Shown here one piece after another: positions 17,405 to 26,853 of a stretch of DNA of 64,000 bases (positions within the stretch are counted from its first letter, which is position 1; every line of letters begins with the position of its first letter). Below the pieces are notes generated by a model that saw only the letters and a program-made list of their open reading frames with translations, was not told where the DNA came from and made no database searches. A program made the position numbers and the translations under genes. The stretch is from NCBI GenBank assembly GCA_037045265.1, contig JBAOHV010000002.1, forward strand, positions 119,522 to 183,521. The letters are read 5' to 3'. This DNA is from JBAOHV01 sp037045265. Its GTDB lineage: Bacteria > Actinomycetota > Acidimicrobiia > Acidimicrobiales > Microtrichaceae.

Positions 17405-17950
17405 ATGGACGCAGACGTCGAAGTGGTCGGGATCCCCAAGCACGCCTGGATCGTCTGGCTCGTCATGGGGCTGCTCAGCGCGGTGGTGGGCACCTGGCTC
17501 ATCTTCAGCCCCAAGGCGGCCGTCGCGACGCTGGCGATCCTGCTGGCGATCGCCCTGTTCCTCAACGGCCTGTTCGAGCTGGTGACCGCAGGCGAACGCC
17601 GGAACTCGTGGGTGGGCTACCTGCTCGGCGCGATGTTCCTGATCGCCGGCCTGATCGTGTTGCTGCGCCCCGGCAAGTCGCTGTGGTTCCTGGCGGTCGT
17701 CGTCGGCATCAGCGTCATCGTCACCGGTCTGGTGCAGGTGGTCCTCGCGTTCTCCGAGCGCGAACAGATCCGCCACTGGGGCCTGCTCGCGGTTCTCGGA
17801 GCGATCGGTGTCGTCGTCGGCGTGCTCGCGATCGCCTGGCCCCAGATCACGGTTTGGGTGCTCGCCCTCCTGATCGGTGTGCGACTGGTGATCTTCGGCA
17901 TCATCCAGCTCGTCGTCGCGTTCCAGATGAAGTCGCTCACATCGAGCTGA
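17405..17950 (+). CDS. HdeD/DUF308-family membrane protein
   Basis: 181 residues, six predicted membrane helices arranged as three DUF308 hairpins (WIVWLVMGLLSAVVGTWLIF; SWVGYLLGAMFLIAGLIVLL; HWGLLAVLGAIGVVVGVLAI). The family is named from E. coli HdeD, linked to acid resistance at high cell density, but the actinobacterial members have no proven role. ATG at 17405 is chosen over the in-frame ATG at 17375, which would lie inside the CopC-CopD gene. It is the last gene of the DUF4126-CopCD-HdeD run. Confidence 0.85.
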   Translation: MDADVEVVGIPKHAWIVWLVMGLLSAVVGTWLIFSPKAAVATLAILLAIALFLNGLFELVTAGERRNSWVGYLLGAMFLIAGLIVLLRPGKSLWFLAVVVGISVIVTGLVQVVLAFSEREQIRHWGLLAVLGAIGVVVGVLAIAWPQITVWVLALLIGVRLVIFGIIQLVVAFQMKSLTSS

Positions 17951-17953
17951 CGT

Positions 17954-19330
17954 TCAACTTCCGCTGGCGGCGGGGATGCGTCCATCCGCGATCGCCTGGA
18001 CGAACAGCGCGTGGTCCAGCTCCGTCTGGTCGGCGTAGCTGATCGCGAACGTCTGCATCGCCTCGTCGAAACGTGCGGCCTGGCCCAGGTAGCCGGCGAT
18101 CGCCCGCGGGTCAGCTGAGCGGGCATGGGCTCGCCCCAGCGTGCGACCGCACAGCTCGCCGTAACGCACCAGGGCCTCTGCAGGCAGTCCGTCTACCGCC
18201 ACCGAACCCTTCATGTCACGAAGCTGGCGTACGTAGTAGTGGTGGCCGAGCGGGCCAACGGTCCAGCCAAGGAACAGGTCGCTGGCGGCCTGCATGAGGC
18301 GTTGGCCCTTCACGACCCGTTCCCCCTGCTGTTCGTACTCGCTCGCACCGGCGAAGCGCGCCAGCACAGATTCCTCGGCCTGCTTGACCTGGAGGAACAG
18401 CACGTCGTCCTCGTCGCGTCCGTGCAGCAGCGCGATGAGACAACGTGTGCCGACACTGCCCACGCCGACCACCTTGACGGCTATCTCGACCAGTTCGAAG
18501 CGTCGAAGCAGCATCGCGTGGTCGTCGTCGAGGGTCGCCGCATAGCGGTCGAGCACCTGCTCGGCGATGCCGTGCCACTCGTCGGAGTCGAGCGGCAGGA
18601 GCAGCGGAGGCTGATGACGGATCCGGCGTTCGCCGTCGATGATCTCGGTCAGCTTGCCGAGAACCTGCGCCGAGGTCCGGTGCTGGGTCTTGGAGAGCAT
18701 CTTGGCCAGCTTCTTCGGGGCGACGATGCCGGTGAAGGTCTGCATCGCGTCGGTCAGCTCGATGCGCTCGTACCAGACTTCGAGCACGTCGCGGGTGGCC
18801 AGCTCACGCAGGTGCTCCCGGTAGGCGCTCGCAGCGGCCAACGCCGCTCGGCGGCCGGCCTTCTCCCCCTGACCGGAGCATCGCGCGGCAACGAGCAGGC
18901 TTGCGCAGAGGCGCTTGACATCCCACTCGAACGGGCCCGGCAGCGTCTCGTCGAAGTCGTTGAGGTCGAAGATCAGGCGTCGTTCGGGTGTGGCGTAGGC
19001 GCCGAAGTTCAACAGGTGGGCGTCGCCGCACAGCTGGGTGCGCAGCGGTGTCGACGCACCCGCGGCAAGGTCGTGGGCCATGATCGCCGGCGCGCCCCGG
19101 TAGAAGGTGAACGGCGTCACCGCCATGCGCCCGTAGCGCACCGGCAGCAGCTCAGGAACCCTCGTGGCCCCCTGTTCCTCCAGGATCTCGATCGGGTCCC
19201 TCCGATCCCCGGGTGCCGCCCACTCGCCCAGGGCTTCGCGGGGGATCTGGCGGCGAACGGACTCGCCGAGAGCGGTGCGTTCGGTCGAGGTGGCGTCGGT
19301 CGGTGCCTCGACGTAGGCGATCTCGGTCAT
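17954..19330 (-). CDS. DUF2252-domain protein
   Basis: 458 residues. Protein-kinase-like DUF2252 family: RYGRMAVTPFTFYRGAPAIMAHDLA, LCGDAHLLNFGAYATPERRLIFDLNDFDETLPGP and GVGSVGTRCLIALLHGRDEDD are family hallmarks. The GDAHLLNFG and FDLNDFDE blocks look like the catalytic-loop and metal-loop motifs of aminoglycoside-phosphotransferase-like kinases, suggesting a phosphotransferase, but no substrate is known. ATG at 19330. It faces HdeD tail-to-tail (3 bp apart) and is downstream of the CPBP protease gene by 22 bp, so it probably shares that transcript. Confidence 0.87.
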   Translation of the reverse strand: MTEIAYVEAPTDATSTERTALGESVRRQIPREALGEWAAPGDRRDPIEILEEQGATRVPELLPVRYGRMAVTPFTFYRGAPAIMAHDLAAGASTPLRTQLCGDAHLLNFGAYATPERRLIFDLNDFDETLPGPFEWDVKRLCASLLVAARCSGQGEKAGRRAALAAASAYREHLRELATRDVLEVWYERIELTDAMQTFTGIVAPKKLAKMLSKTQHRTSAQVLGKLTEIIDGERRIRHQPPLLLPLDSDEWHGIAEQVLDRYAATLDDDHAMLLRRFELVEIAVKVVGVGSVGTRCLIALLHGRDEDDVLFLQVKQAEESVLARFAGASEYEQQGERVVKGQRLMQAASDLFLGWTVGPLGHHYYVRQLRDMKGSVAVDGLPAEALVRYGELCGRTLGRAHARSADPRAIAGYLGQAARFDEAMQTFAISYADQTELDHALFVQAIADGRIPAASGS

Positions 19331-19352
19331 CGGTTTGTCCTTGTCGTGGGAT

Positions 19353-20078
19353 CTACTGCTGTACGAGCCAGGCGAGCACGTAGCCGATGCTGTTGGTCGA
19401 CCAGTGCAGCATCGCGGGCGCGACCAGGCTGTCGGAGCGGTTGCGAAGCTGCGAGAGCAGCATGCCGTAGAGACCAGTAGCAACCACCGCGCCGGCGACG
19501 GTGGCGATCACGCCGAGCGGTCCGGGCAGCAGTGACCGCAGGGTGTCGTTCGATGCCGACAGGTCGAGGGTCGGCAGCGCGTGCCACGCGCCGAACAGCA
19601 GCGCCGCGTACACATCGGCCCGCAGAGCCGGGTGGGTGCTGTTCGCAGTGCGACGCCTGAACATCGCCGGCAGCGCACCTCGGAATGTGATCTCCTCCAT
19701 CAGGACGGTGCCGAACGGGATCGCCACGAGGGTGCGCCACAGGACGGTCGACGCGTCGACGTCTGCTCGGTCGTCGTGGAACAGGTCGCGGGTGAACGGC
19801 AGCGCGATCGCGATCAGATAGCCGGCCAGGACGATGCCCGAGACAGCAGCACCCCAACGCAGGCCGGATGGCAGGCGGCGGGTCGCAAGGCCCAGGTCAT
19901 AGATGGTGCAATGGTCCAGTCGGACAGCCAGCAGCACCACGACCAGAGCAACCGCGCAGTTCCACGGGATGTACGCCCACGACGGCAGCACCTGGTTCGC
20001 CATCACGTTGGACAGGACCAGGGTTGCCACGACACCCAGCAGGGGCAGCGGGGACGGGCGGGTCTCCTGCGGGCTCAC
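19353..20078 (-). CDS. CPBP-family intramembrane metalloprotease (CAAX protease/Abi)
   Basis: 241 residues, about seven membrane segments. The catalytic motifs are present: EEITFRG (Glu-Glu and Arg), a FGAWHALP motif with the second metal-binding His, and a late HWSTNS (His/Asn). Relatives cleave prenylated or membrane peptides, or have immunity roles for bacteriocins; the substrate here is unknown. GTG at 20078 is taken as the start because upstream codons are not hydrophobic and extend into non-coding-looking sequence. It is probably co-transcribed with DUF2252. Confidence 0.82.
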   Translation of the reverse strand: MSPQETRPSPLPLLGVVATLVLSNVMANQVLPSWAYIPWNCAVALVVVLLAVRLDHCTIYDLGLATRRLPSGLRWGAAVSGIVLAGYLIAIALPFTRDLFHDDRADVDASTVLWRTLVAIPFGTVLMEEITFRGALPAMFRRRTANSTHPALRADVYAALLFGAWHALPTLDLSASNDTLRSLLPGPLGVIATVAGAVVATGLYGMLLSQLRNRSDSLVAPAMLHWSTNSIGYVLAWLVQQ

Positions 20079-20316
20079 TGCGGCGACGCTACCGCGCCGC
20101 GTGATAACCGGATTCAGTTGCTGACAGCGGTCCGCAGCACTGCTCGTCGGAGCGCTGCGCGGCTCGCCTCGAACGAGGCCATGTCGTGCAGTTGTGCACG
20201 GTTCCGACGGGTCTGCACCCGCTGTGATCGCCAACGGCGCATCATCGTCATGGTCCTCGATCGGCCGGCCCGGGCAGGTGTTGAGGCGGTCGCGTTCGAC
20301 TCGGTGGGCGATCAGA

Positions 20317-21750
20317 TCAGATCAGGCCGCGGGCAGCGTCTTCTAGCGCGCATCGGGCGGCGGAACGTCCGCACATGCCGTGCACGCCGGCACCCGGTGG
20401 GGTGGAGGACGAGCACAGGTAGAGCCCCGCGACGGGCGTCGCCCACGGCCGCCGCGACAGGGTGGGGCGGGCGACGAACTGGCGCAGATCGGTGACGCCG
20501 CCCGCGATGTCTCCGCCGATGTAGTTGGCGTTCTCCGCTGCGAACGCGGCTGGGCCGGCGGCGTGGCGGGCGACGATCCTGTCGCGGAACCCGGGGGCGA
20601 ACCTCTCGATGCGGGACTCGATCCGTTCGGTCATGTCGACGTCGGAGCCGTGCGGCACGTGGCAGTACCCCCAGAGCGTCTCCGCCTCACCCGGTGCGCG
20701 GGTCCGGTCGAACCTGCTCTGCTCCGCGAGCAGCACGAACGGTGCGTCTGGGTGGCGGCCATTGACCACGTCGTGCTCGCTGCGGCGTACCTCGGCGAAG
20801 GTGCCGCCCAGGTGCACCGTCCCGGCACGCATCAGCTCCGCGTCAGCCCACGGCACCGGACCGTCGAGCGCCCAGTCGAGCTTGAACACGCCCGGCCCGT
20901 GGCGGAACCGGGTCAGCTTCCGTCGGTAGCGGGCGGGAAGGCGGGAACCGGCGAGCTTGGCTAGCCCGGTCGGTGCGACGTCGCACAGCACCGCGCGCGC
21001 CGAGGGGAGCGAGTCGATCGACCGGACGGGTTCGTCACAGACGACCTCGCCGCCCAGCTGCTCGAGCCGGGCGACCATCGCATCGGCGATCCGCTGGGAT
21101 CCCCCGCGGGCGACCGGCCACCCCACAGTGTGCGCGAGCGAACCAAGCATCACCGCGACCCCGCCGGTGAGAACCCGGTCCAGGTCCAGGATCGAGTGAG
21201 CCGCCAGACCGGCCAGCAGAGCGGGCCCCAGGTCGCCGTCGAACCGACGCGCGAGCCACGCGGCCGGCTGGAGGCCGACCGGACCGAAGCGAGCCATCGC
21301 GAACGGGTGGCTCGGTGGTAGGTCGAGCGGGGCCAGTAGCCCGTCGGTCAGGTTCTCACCGGAGCGGACCGAGGGCCCGAAGGTGCGACGCCAGGTGGGG
21401 CCGTCGACTCCCAGGCCGTCGATCGTCGTCGTCAGCGATCGGTGCTGCAGAGCGGAGCGGCCGGGAGCGACTGCGTGTCCGAGCGGCACATCGGGGTGGA
21501 CCCACTCCAACCCCTCGTGCTCGAGGCCCAGGTCGCGCATGGCAGGCGAAGCGATCGCGAGTGGATGGACCGCAGAGCAGACATCGTGGACGAAACCCGG
21601 AAGGGTCAGCTCGGCGCTGCGGGTACCGCCGCCGGGCGTGGGAGCGGCCTCAATGACCTGCACCTTCCAGCCGGCCTGTGCCAGCTCGATCGCCGCCACC
21701 AGACCGTTCGGCCCGGAACCGACGACGACCGCGTCGAGATGCTCACCCAT
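20317..21750 (-). CDS. Phytoene dehydrogenase-like NAD(P)/FAD oxidoreductase
   Basis: 477 residues. N-terminal dinucleotide-binding motif AVVVGSGPNGLVAAIELAQAG followed by EAAPTPGGGTRSAELTLPG, the carotenoid-desaturase-like pattern. A central SIDSLPSARAVLCDVAP strand and the C-terminal FAD motif (LYLCSSSTPPGAGVHGMCG) complete the fold. Predicted flavoenzyme on an isoprenoid or other hydrophobic substrate. No phytoene synthase or other carotenoid gene is nearby, so a carotenoid role is not supported. Stands alone on the minus strand with about 240 bp of unremarkable sequence before the CPBP gene. Confidence 0.88.
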   Translation of the reverse strand: MGEHLDAVVVGSGPNGLVAAIELAQAGWKVQVIEAAPTPGGGTRSAELTLPGFVHDVCSAVHPLAIASPAMRDLGLEHEGLEWVHPDVPLGHAVAPGRSALQHRSLTTTIDGLGVDGPTWRRTFGPSVRSGENLTDGLLAPLDLPPSHPFAMARFGPVGLQPAAWLARRFDGDLGPALLAGLAAHSILDLDRVLTGGVAVMLGSLAHTVGWPVARGGSQRIADAMVARLEQLGGEVVCDEPVRSIDSLPSARAVLCDVAPTGLAKLAGSRLPARYRRKLTRFRHGPGVFKLDWALDGPVPWADAELMRAGTVHLGGTFAEVRRSEHDVVNGRHPDAPFVLLAEQSRFDRTRAPGEAETLWGYCHVPHGSDVDMTERIESRIERFAPGFRDRIVARHAAGPAAFAAENANYIGGDIAGGVTDLRQFVARPTLSRRPWATPVAGLYLCSSSTPPGAGVHGMCGRSAARCALEDAARGLI

Positions 21751-21793
21751 CTGAGCATCGTGCCATGCGCAGTACCGGCACCGCCGGTCCTGT

Positions 21794-22780
21794 TCAGCGC
21801 GGTGCGATCCGGTGGAGGTCGACCGCGCCGCCGCGTTCGTCCTCGCTGACCGTGAGGAGACCGGCTGTGCCGGCCAGGACCGTGACCGCTTCGCCCTGAG
21901 GTTCGGGCGGCACCGGGGCGTTGCACGGTTCTCCGTCGAGCGCGTCGGCGAGCGACTCGCCGTCGGATACCGGGTACAGCCGGATCGCCCGGTTGGTGCG
22001 CAGCGCCAACACCGCGCCGTCGGGGGACAGCGCCGCGTCGCTGACCGCCTCGCCGTCCAGGTCGAGCGTCGCTGCGGGCGTGAGCTCGGTGCTTTCGTCG
22101 GCCAGTGAGCCTCGGTAGAGGGTGGTCGGCGCTCCGGGTGACTTGTCGAACACCCAGATGTCGTCGCCGTCGGCGACGATCGCCTCGGCGTTGGGGCGAA
22201 CGGGCGCGCCGCTCTCGTCGACGTAGGTCGCCTCCACGGAGCGAGGGGTGACCGCGCTGGTGGGGGAGTCGCCGAGCGCCGGTTCGTCCAGGACCAGGAA
22301 CCTGACGCTGTTGCGGAACGCGAAGTTGTCGCCGATGTCGCCGATCACGACGAGCGGGCCGCCGTCAGCTCCGACCGTGGTGGACACCGCCTCCCAGTCC
22401 AGGTTGCTGATCGGCCCGGCGTCCACACGTATGCGTGCCCGTTCCTTGCCGTCGAGGCCGATGGCCACCAGATCGGCTGGCTCCAGGCTGTCCTCGATCG
22501 CCCAGATCGCAGCGGGGTCACGTCGACCTGCCGCGAGCCCCGACACCGAGGTCAGGTCGGTCGCCAGCGGGCCGACGACCGACCAGCCCAGGTCGCCGTC
22601 GCAGGCCATGGCGACCAGGCCGGCTGAGCTGGCCGGGGTCGGAAGCGTGCTGCTGGTCGCAGTGGGCGATTCGACGGCTGAGCCAGTCCGCGGAGCGGAG
22701 ATCGATCCGGGACGGGCGTCATCGCCGGACGAGCAGGCTGTCGCTCCGATTGCGACCAGCGCCACCAGTGCGACGCGCAC
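21794..22780 (-). CDS. Putative lipoprotein with beta-propeller-like repeats
   Basis: 328 residues. The signal sequence ends in the lipobox GATACSS (Cys16), so it should be a lipid-anchored surface protein. After a Ser/Thr/Pro linker the chain has repeated beta blade-like units (AAIWAIEDSLEPADLVAIGLD, PLVVIGDIGDN, DDIWVFDKSPG, AALSPDGAVLALRT), resembling an esterase-like or WD-type propeller. IGDIGDN recalls acidic metal loops. No family is assigned with confidence. The next gene upstream (GlsB-like) ends 14 bp before the start, same strand. Confidence 0.72.
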   Translation of the reverse strand: MRVALVALVAIGATACSSGDDARPGSISAPRTGSAVESPTATSSTLPTPASSAGLVAMACDGDLGWSVVGPLATDLTSVSGLAAGRRDPAAIWAIEDSLEPADLVAIGLDGKERARIRVDAGPISNLDWEAVSTTVGADGGPLVVIGDIGDNFAFRNSVRFLVLDEPALGDSPTSAVTPRSVEATYVDESGAPVRPNAEAIVADGDDIWVFDKSPGAPTTLYRGSLADESTELTPAATLDLDGEAVSDAALSPDGAVLALRTNRAIRLYPVSDGESLADALDGEPCNAPVPPEPQGEAVTVLAGTAGLLTVSEDERGGAVDLHRIAPR

Positions 22781-22794
22781 GGAGTCGGTGATGT

Positions 22795-23052
22795 TCAGGA
22801 CTTCGCGGAGCGCTTCTCGACCGCGCCCCAGATGGCCAGCACGACGACCGCGCCCACGAACGACCCGATCAGCCCGCTGGGGCGGATCGCCAGGCCGTCA
22901 CCGGCCAGGAGGCTCGACAGGAGCCCACCCACGAACGATCCGCCGATGCCGGCGATGAGCGACTGGGTGTTCGGGCGGGTGCCCATGCCCAGGACCAGCT
23001 GGGCGAGCCAGCCGACGATCATGCCGAACGCGAGGATGCCGAGGATGAGCAC
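22795..23052 (-). CDS. GlsB/YeaQ/YmgE-family membrane protein
   Basis: 85 residues with three hydrophobic helices and the family motif (GMIVGWLAQLVLG ... NTQSLIAGIGGSFVGGLL ... GLIGSFVGAVVVLAIWG). Often called transglycosylase-associated or stress-response protein; no biochemical role is proven. Probably first gene of a two-gene unit with the lipoprotein downstream. Confidence 0.88.
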   Translation of the reverse strand: MLILGILAFGMIVGWLAQLVLGMGTRPNTQSLIAGIGGSFVGGLLSSLLAGDGLAIRPSGLIGSFVGAVVVLAIWGAVEKRSAKS

Positions 23053-23206
23053 GTGGAGACTCCTGAGATGCTGGGGCGGTCCGGGCCACGCTACCTGTCG
23101 GCCACGCGGATCCAGCTACGGGCGCTACCGATCTGGTGCCGCTCGCTCTGAACGGGACCCGTTCGTCACCTGCTGACCAGCACGCCGACAGCCTCGGGAG
23201 GCATGG

Positions 23207-24353
23207 TCAGGCGTGCGGCAACTCGAACGCCACCCGTCCCCCGGGCGCGGGTTCGATCCAGATCCGGCCGCCGTGGGCGTCGACCAGGCCATGCGCGATG
23301 GCGAGTCCCAGGCCCGATCCGCCGGTGGACCGGTTGCGTGAGCCGTCCGCACGCGCCCATACGTCGAAGGCGTGGATCGACGAAGTCGTCGGGGAAACCC
23401 GCGCCGCTGATCGCTGACGGTGACCCGCGGCGTTCCTACTCCGTTCACGGCGATCTCCACCACCGAGCCTTGAGGTGCGTGGCGAATGGCGTTGTCGAGC
23501 AGGTTCCTGATCACGCGCCCGATGGCCCGGGTGTTGCCCGAAACGGTTGCGCGGCTGCCGCTTATGGCCAGGTCGATGCCGTAGGCGGCGGCCGTGGGGC
23601 GAAGAGCCTCGACCGCCTCGTCGCAGCACTCGCAGGAGGTCGACGGAGCCAAGATCGAGGTCGAGTCGTCCGCCCTGGATGCTGGCGAGCAGGAAGACGT
23701 CGTCGACGAGCGAGGTGAGTGCTTCGACGTCGGCCTGCATGGACCGCAGGTAGCGATCGGGGTCGGGCGCGAGGCCGTCCATCATCGCCTCGACCGCGGC
23801 GCGACATCGCCGCCAAGCGGCGATCGGAGGTCGTGGCTGACGCTCGACAGCATCGTGGGCGCGTTCCAGCATCGAGGCGTCCTCGCTCGGCCTCCAGGTC
23901 GGCAAGGCGCACGGTGAGCTGGTCCAGCGCGTCGGCCACGAGACCGAGCTCGTCGCGGCGGTCGATGCCGGTCCGCACCTGGCGATCGCCGCCTTCGATC
24001 GCCGCAACCGTGTCGGCCAGCCGGTGCGCCGTGGCGCCCAGCGGCGACGACGCGATGGTGACGATCACGGCGGCGAGCACGAACGTGACCACGAGGACCG
24101 CCAGGGTCGGCACGAGCTGGGCTTCGTCGAGGATCATCGCCATGGCCAGGAGCCACGCGACCAGCGCTCCGACGACGGTGCCGGCCAGGGAGATGGCGAG
24201 CAGCTGCGCCCGAAGGCTCCACAGCCGGACGGTGGCGCTACGCAGCGCCAGCCCGATGCCAGCGGTGACCAGCAGCACCGCTATGGCGCCGGCGATCGTC
24301 TCGACCGGGTGCGCCGTCACGGCGTCGAGTCCGGTGTCCATGGAACCGGTCAC
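23207..24353 (-). pseudogene. Sensor histidine kinase, several frameshifts
   Basis: All parts of a HAMP-type sensor kinase can be found but in three different frames. They are two membrane segments (IAGAIAVLLVTAGIGLAL and the LAISLAGTVVGALVAWLL hairpin), a HAMP region, the H-box SVSHDLRSPLGG (about 23,830), a dimerisation/coil segment MQADVEALTSLVDDVFLLASI, the N-box NLLDNAIRHAPQG and the G-box GGSGLGLAIAHGLVDAHGG. At least four single-base frame changes lie between about 23,400 and 23,880. Every motif is intact, so sequencing error is more likely than decay. The GTG at 24353 overlaps the response-regulator stop by 4 bp. It should phosphorylate that regulator. Confidence 0.8.
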
Positions 24354-25078
24354 GACGCCTCCGGTTCGAAGCGGTAGCCGATGCCCCACACCGTGGCGAT
24401 CCAGCGGGGGTGTTCGGGGTCTTGCTCCAGCTTCTGGCGGAGCCGGCCCACGTGCACCGTGACGGTCGCCGGGTCCTGGTAGTCGGAGGAGGAATCCCAG
24501 ACCTGCTCCAGGAGCTGGTTGCGTGAGAACACCTGACGGGGCGACCCGGCCAGGAGCGCAAGCAGGTCGAACTCCTTTGCCGTGAGTGCCACCTCGGCGC
24601 CGTCGATGCTGACGGTTCGTGACGACACGTCGATGCGGAGCGTGCCGAAGGTCATCGTGGTCGGTGCTGTCGGCGGAGGGTCGACCCCTCGGGTGCGGCG
24701 CAGGACGGTCCGCACCCGGGCGGCCACCTCGCGTGCCGAGAACGGCTTCACCACGTAGTCGTCAGCTCCGAGCTCCAGACCGAGGAGCCGGTCGACCTCC
24801 TCGGCGCGGGCGGTCAGGAGGATCACCGGGACGTCAGAGGAGTCGCGTAGTCGCCGGAGGATGGTGAGCCCGTCTGTTCCAGGGAGCATCACGTCGAGCA
24901 CCACCAGGTCCGGTCGGTTCCGCTCCAGCCAGGCGAGTGCCTCGTCGCCGTCGGCAGCCTCGTGCACCTCGTGGCCGTCGAGTGCGATGTAGCGCGCCAC
25001 CACCTCGCGCACCATCGGCTCGTCGTCGACCACCAGCACGGTGGTCGCTGGCGCGTCGAACGGCGCGATGGGGCTCAT
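24350..25078 (-). CDS. OmpR/PhoB-family response regulator
   Basis: 242 residues. Receiver domain (13-125) with VLVVDDEP, phosphoacceptor Asp62 in LVVLDVMLPG and Lys in DYVVKPF. Winged-helix DNA-binding domain (about 148-242) with LTAKEFDLLALLAGSPRQVF and VTVHVGRLRQKLEQD...VWGIGYRFEP. It is transcribed with the histidine kinase (4-bp GTGA overlap) and divergently from the molybdoenzyme, with 112 bp between starts, which makes that promoter a likely target. The minus-strand frame stays open far upstream, but 25078 is the last Met before the receiver domain. Confidence 0.93.
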   Translation of the reverse strand: MSPIAPFDAPATTVLVVDDEPMVREVVARYIALDGHEVHEAADGDEALAWLERNRPDLVVLDVMLPGTDGLTILRRLRDSSDVPVILLTARAEEVDRLLGLELGADDYVVKPFSAREVAARVRTVLRRTRGVDPPPTAPTTMTFGTLRIDVSSRTVSIDGAEVALTAKEFDLLALLAGSPRQVFSRNQLLEQVWDSSSDYQDPATVTVHVGRLRQKLEQDPEHPRWIATVWGIGYRFEPEAS

Positions 25079-25190
25079 GGTGGCAGCGTACGGGTCGGCG
25101 TCACGGGCGCCCAGGGTCGCAGGTGCGAGTTTCGTGATCGTTTCGACTTCCGTCGCAAGGCCGTTCGACCGGTGGGCGAGAGTGTCTCCC

Positions 25191-26772
25191 ATGGAGGACA
25201 GCGGAGGACCGCGGCGAGTCGGCGCGAGCAGTGCTCGCCGGCGGCGCTCGGTGCGGGGTTCGCACTTGCGACCGGCGAGCTCGTCTCGGCGGCCCTCGAC
25301 GCGGCGCCGTCGCCGCTGCTCGCCGTCGGAGGACGGTTCATCGACCGGTTCGCCGGTTCGCTCAAAGACCTGGCGGTCGCCGTCTTCGGCACGAACGACA
25401 AGCCCGCACTGGTCGCGGGCACGATCGTGATCACCGTGCTGCTCGGCGCTGCCAGCGGCCACGCTGCCCTCCGCCGACCCTGGGTTCCGTGGGCGACCTT
25501 CGGCGCGTTCGGGGTGTTCGGGGCCTGGGCGCAGGCGACCGACGAACGGGTCGGCACTTTCACCGCCCTCGTCGTCTGCGTCGTCTCGGTGCTCGCAGGC
25601 GTCGGCGCTACCGCTGGGCTGCTCGTCGCCGGTCGGCTGCAGACCCACCCGCCGGCGCTCGATGAGGGTGTGGGCGCGCCCGAACGGTCGCAAGCAATCG
25701 AGTGGTCTCGCCGGCGCTTCGCCCTGGCGAGCGGAGGCCTGCTTGTGGTCAGCGCGGGCTTCGTCGCCGCGGGTCGGGCGCTGACCCAGGGCGACGTGAT
25801 CGCCGCGGCGAGGGCGATCCCGCTGCCCCGACCGATCCGTCGTCGTGCCTTGCCCGGCCACGCCGGGCAGGCCGAGGCCGGCCGTGCCGGTGTGTCGCCC
25901 TACGTGACTCCGAACGCCGACTTCTACCGCATCGACACCGCCCTCAGCTCTCCGCTCGTCGACGTCGCCGACTGGCGACTCCGCATCGGTGGCCTCGTCG
26001 AGCACCCGTTCCTCCTCAGCTACGAGGAGCTGCTCTCGCTGGACAGCGTCGAGGAGGCGGTGACCCTCCAGTGCGTGTCGAACGAGGTCGGCGGTGACCT
26101 CGTCGGCAACGCTGTCTGGCAGGGCGTGCCGCTGCTCACCCTGCTCGATCGAGCGGGTGTCAGGGCCTCGGCGGAGCAGGTGTTCTCCACGTCCGTCGAC
26201 GGCTGGACGTGTGGTTTCCCCCTCTCCGTGCTCGACGGTGACCGGCCGGCTCTCGTCGCCTACGCCATGAACGGCGAACGACTGCCCGTCAGGCACGGGT
26301 TCCCCGCGCGCCTGGTGGTGTCGGGACTCTACGGCTATGTGTCGGCCACCAAGTGGCTGACGGAGGTCGAGCTCACCACGTGGGACGGTGCCGACGGCTA
26401 CTGGGTGCCCGCGCGGCTGGTCGAAGACGGGGCCGATCAAGCTGGCCTCCCGCATCGACGTGCCGTCGGCGGGGACGACGATCGAACCGGGCCCCACCGT
26501 GTTCGGTGGCGTGGCGTGGTTGCCGGCGGTGGGGATCTCCGTGGTCGAGGTATCGATCGACGACGGCGAGTGGGTCGAGTGCCGGCTCGCCTCGGTGGCC
26601 AGCGAGCACACGTGGGTGCAGTGGACCTACCGCTGGATCGCGACCCCGGGGACGGCACGAGGTCCGGGTGCGCGCCGTCGACGCCCACGGCACGGTCCAG
26701 GTCGAGAAGTCGGCGCCACCCGCGCCCGACGGTGCCTCCGGGTACCACCGGGTCGAGTTCGAGGTGGCCTGA
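25191..26772 (+). CDS. Membrane-anchored sulfite-oxidase-family molybdoenzyme (frameshifts)
   Basis: An N-terminal hydrophobic domain of about four segments (PALVAGTIVITVLLGAASGHA and LVVCVVSVLAGVGATAGLLV) leads to a sulfite-oxidase-like molybdopterin domain (PYVTPNADFYRIDTALS; EAVTLQCVSNEVGGDLVGN with the likely Mo-ligand Cys). A C-terminal dimerisation domain follows (IDVPSAGTTIEPGPTVFGGV ... YHRVEFEVA). Frame changes are needed near 25,240, 26,410 and 26,650; the conserved sequence continues across each. The catalytic part faces outside the membrane. Substrate unknown: sulfite and protein methionine sulfoxide are both known in the superfamily. It is divergent from the two-component genes and followed after 81 bp by the TDDSM-repeat lipoprotein. 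Confidence 0.82.
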
Positions 26773-26853
26773 TGCGACCTTCGGCGGCGCTCGCAGCCGA
26801 ACCTCCAGGCAGCTGACGTCGATCGTTCCAGTCCCACAACCAAGGAGGAATCC

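Noticed and set aside
24350..26611. Response-regulator frame extended upstream to 753 residues
   Set aside because: The extension is antisense to the molybdoenzyme and has no protein-like pattern; the Met at 25078 starts the receiver domain.
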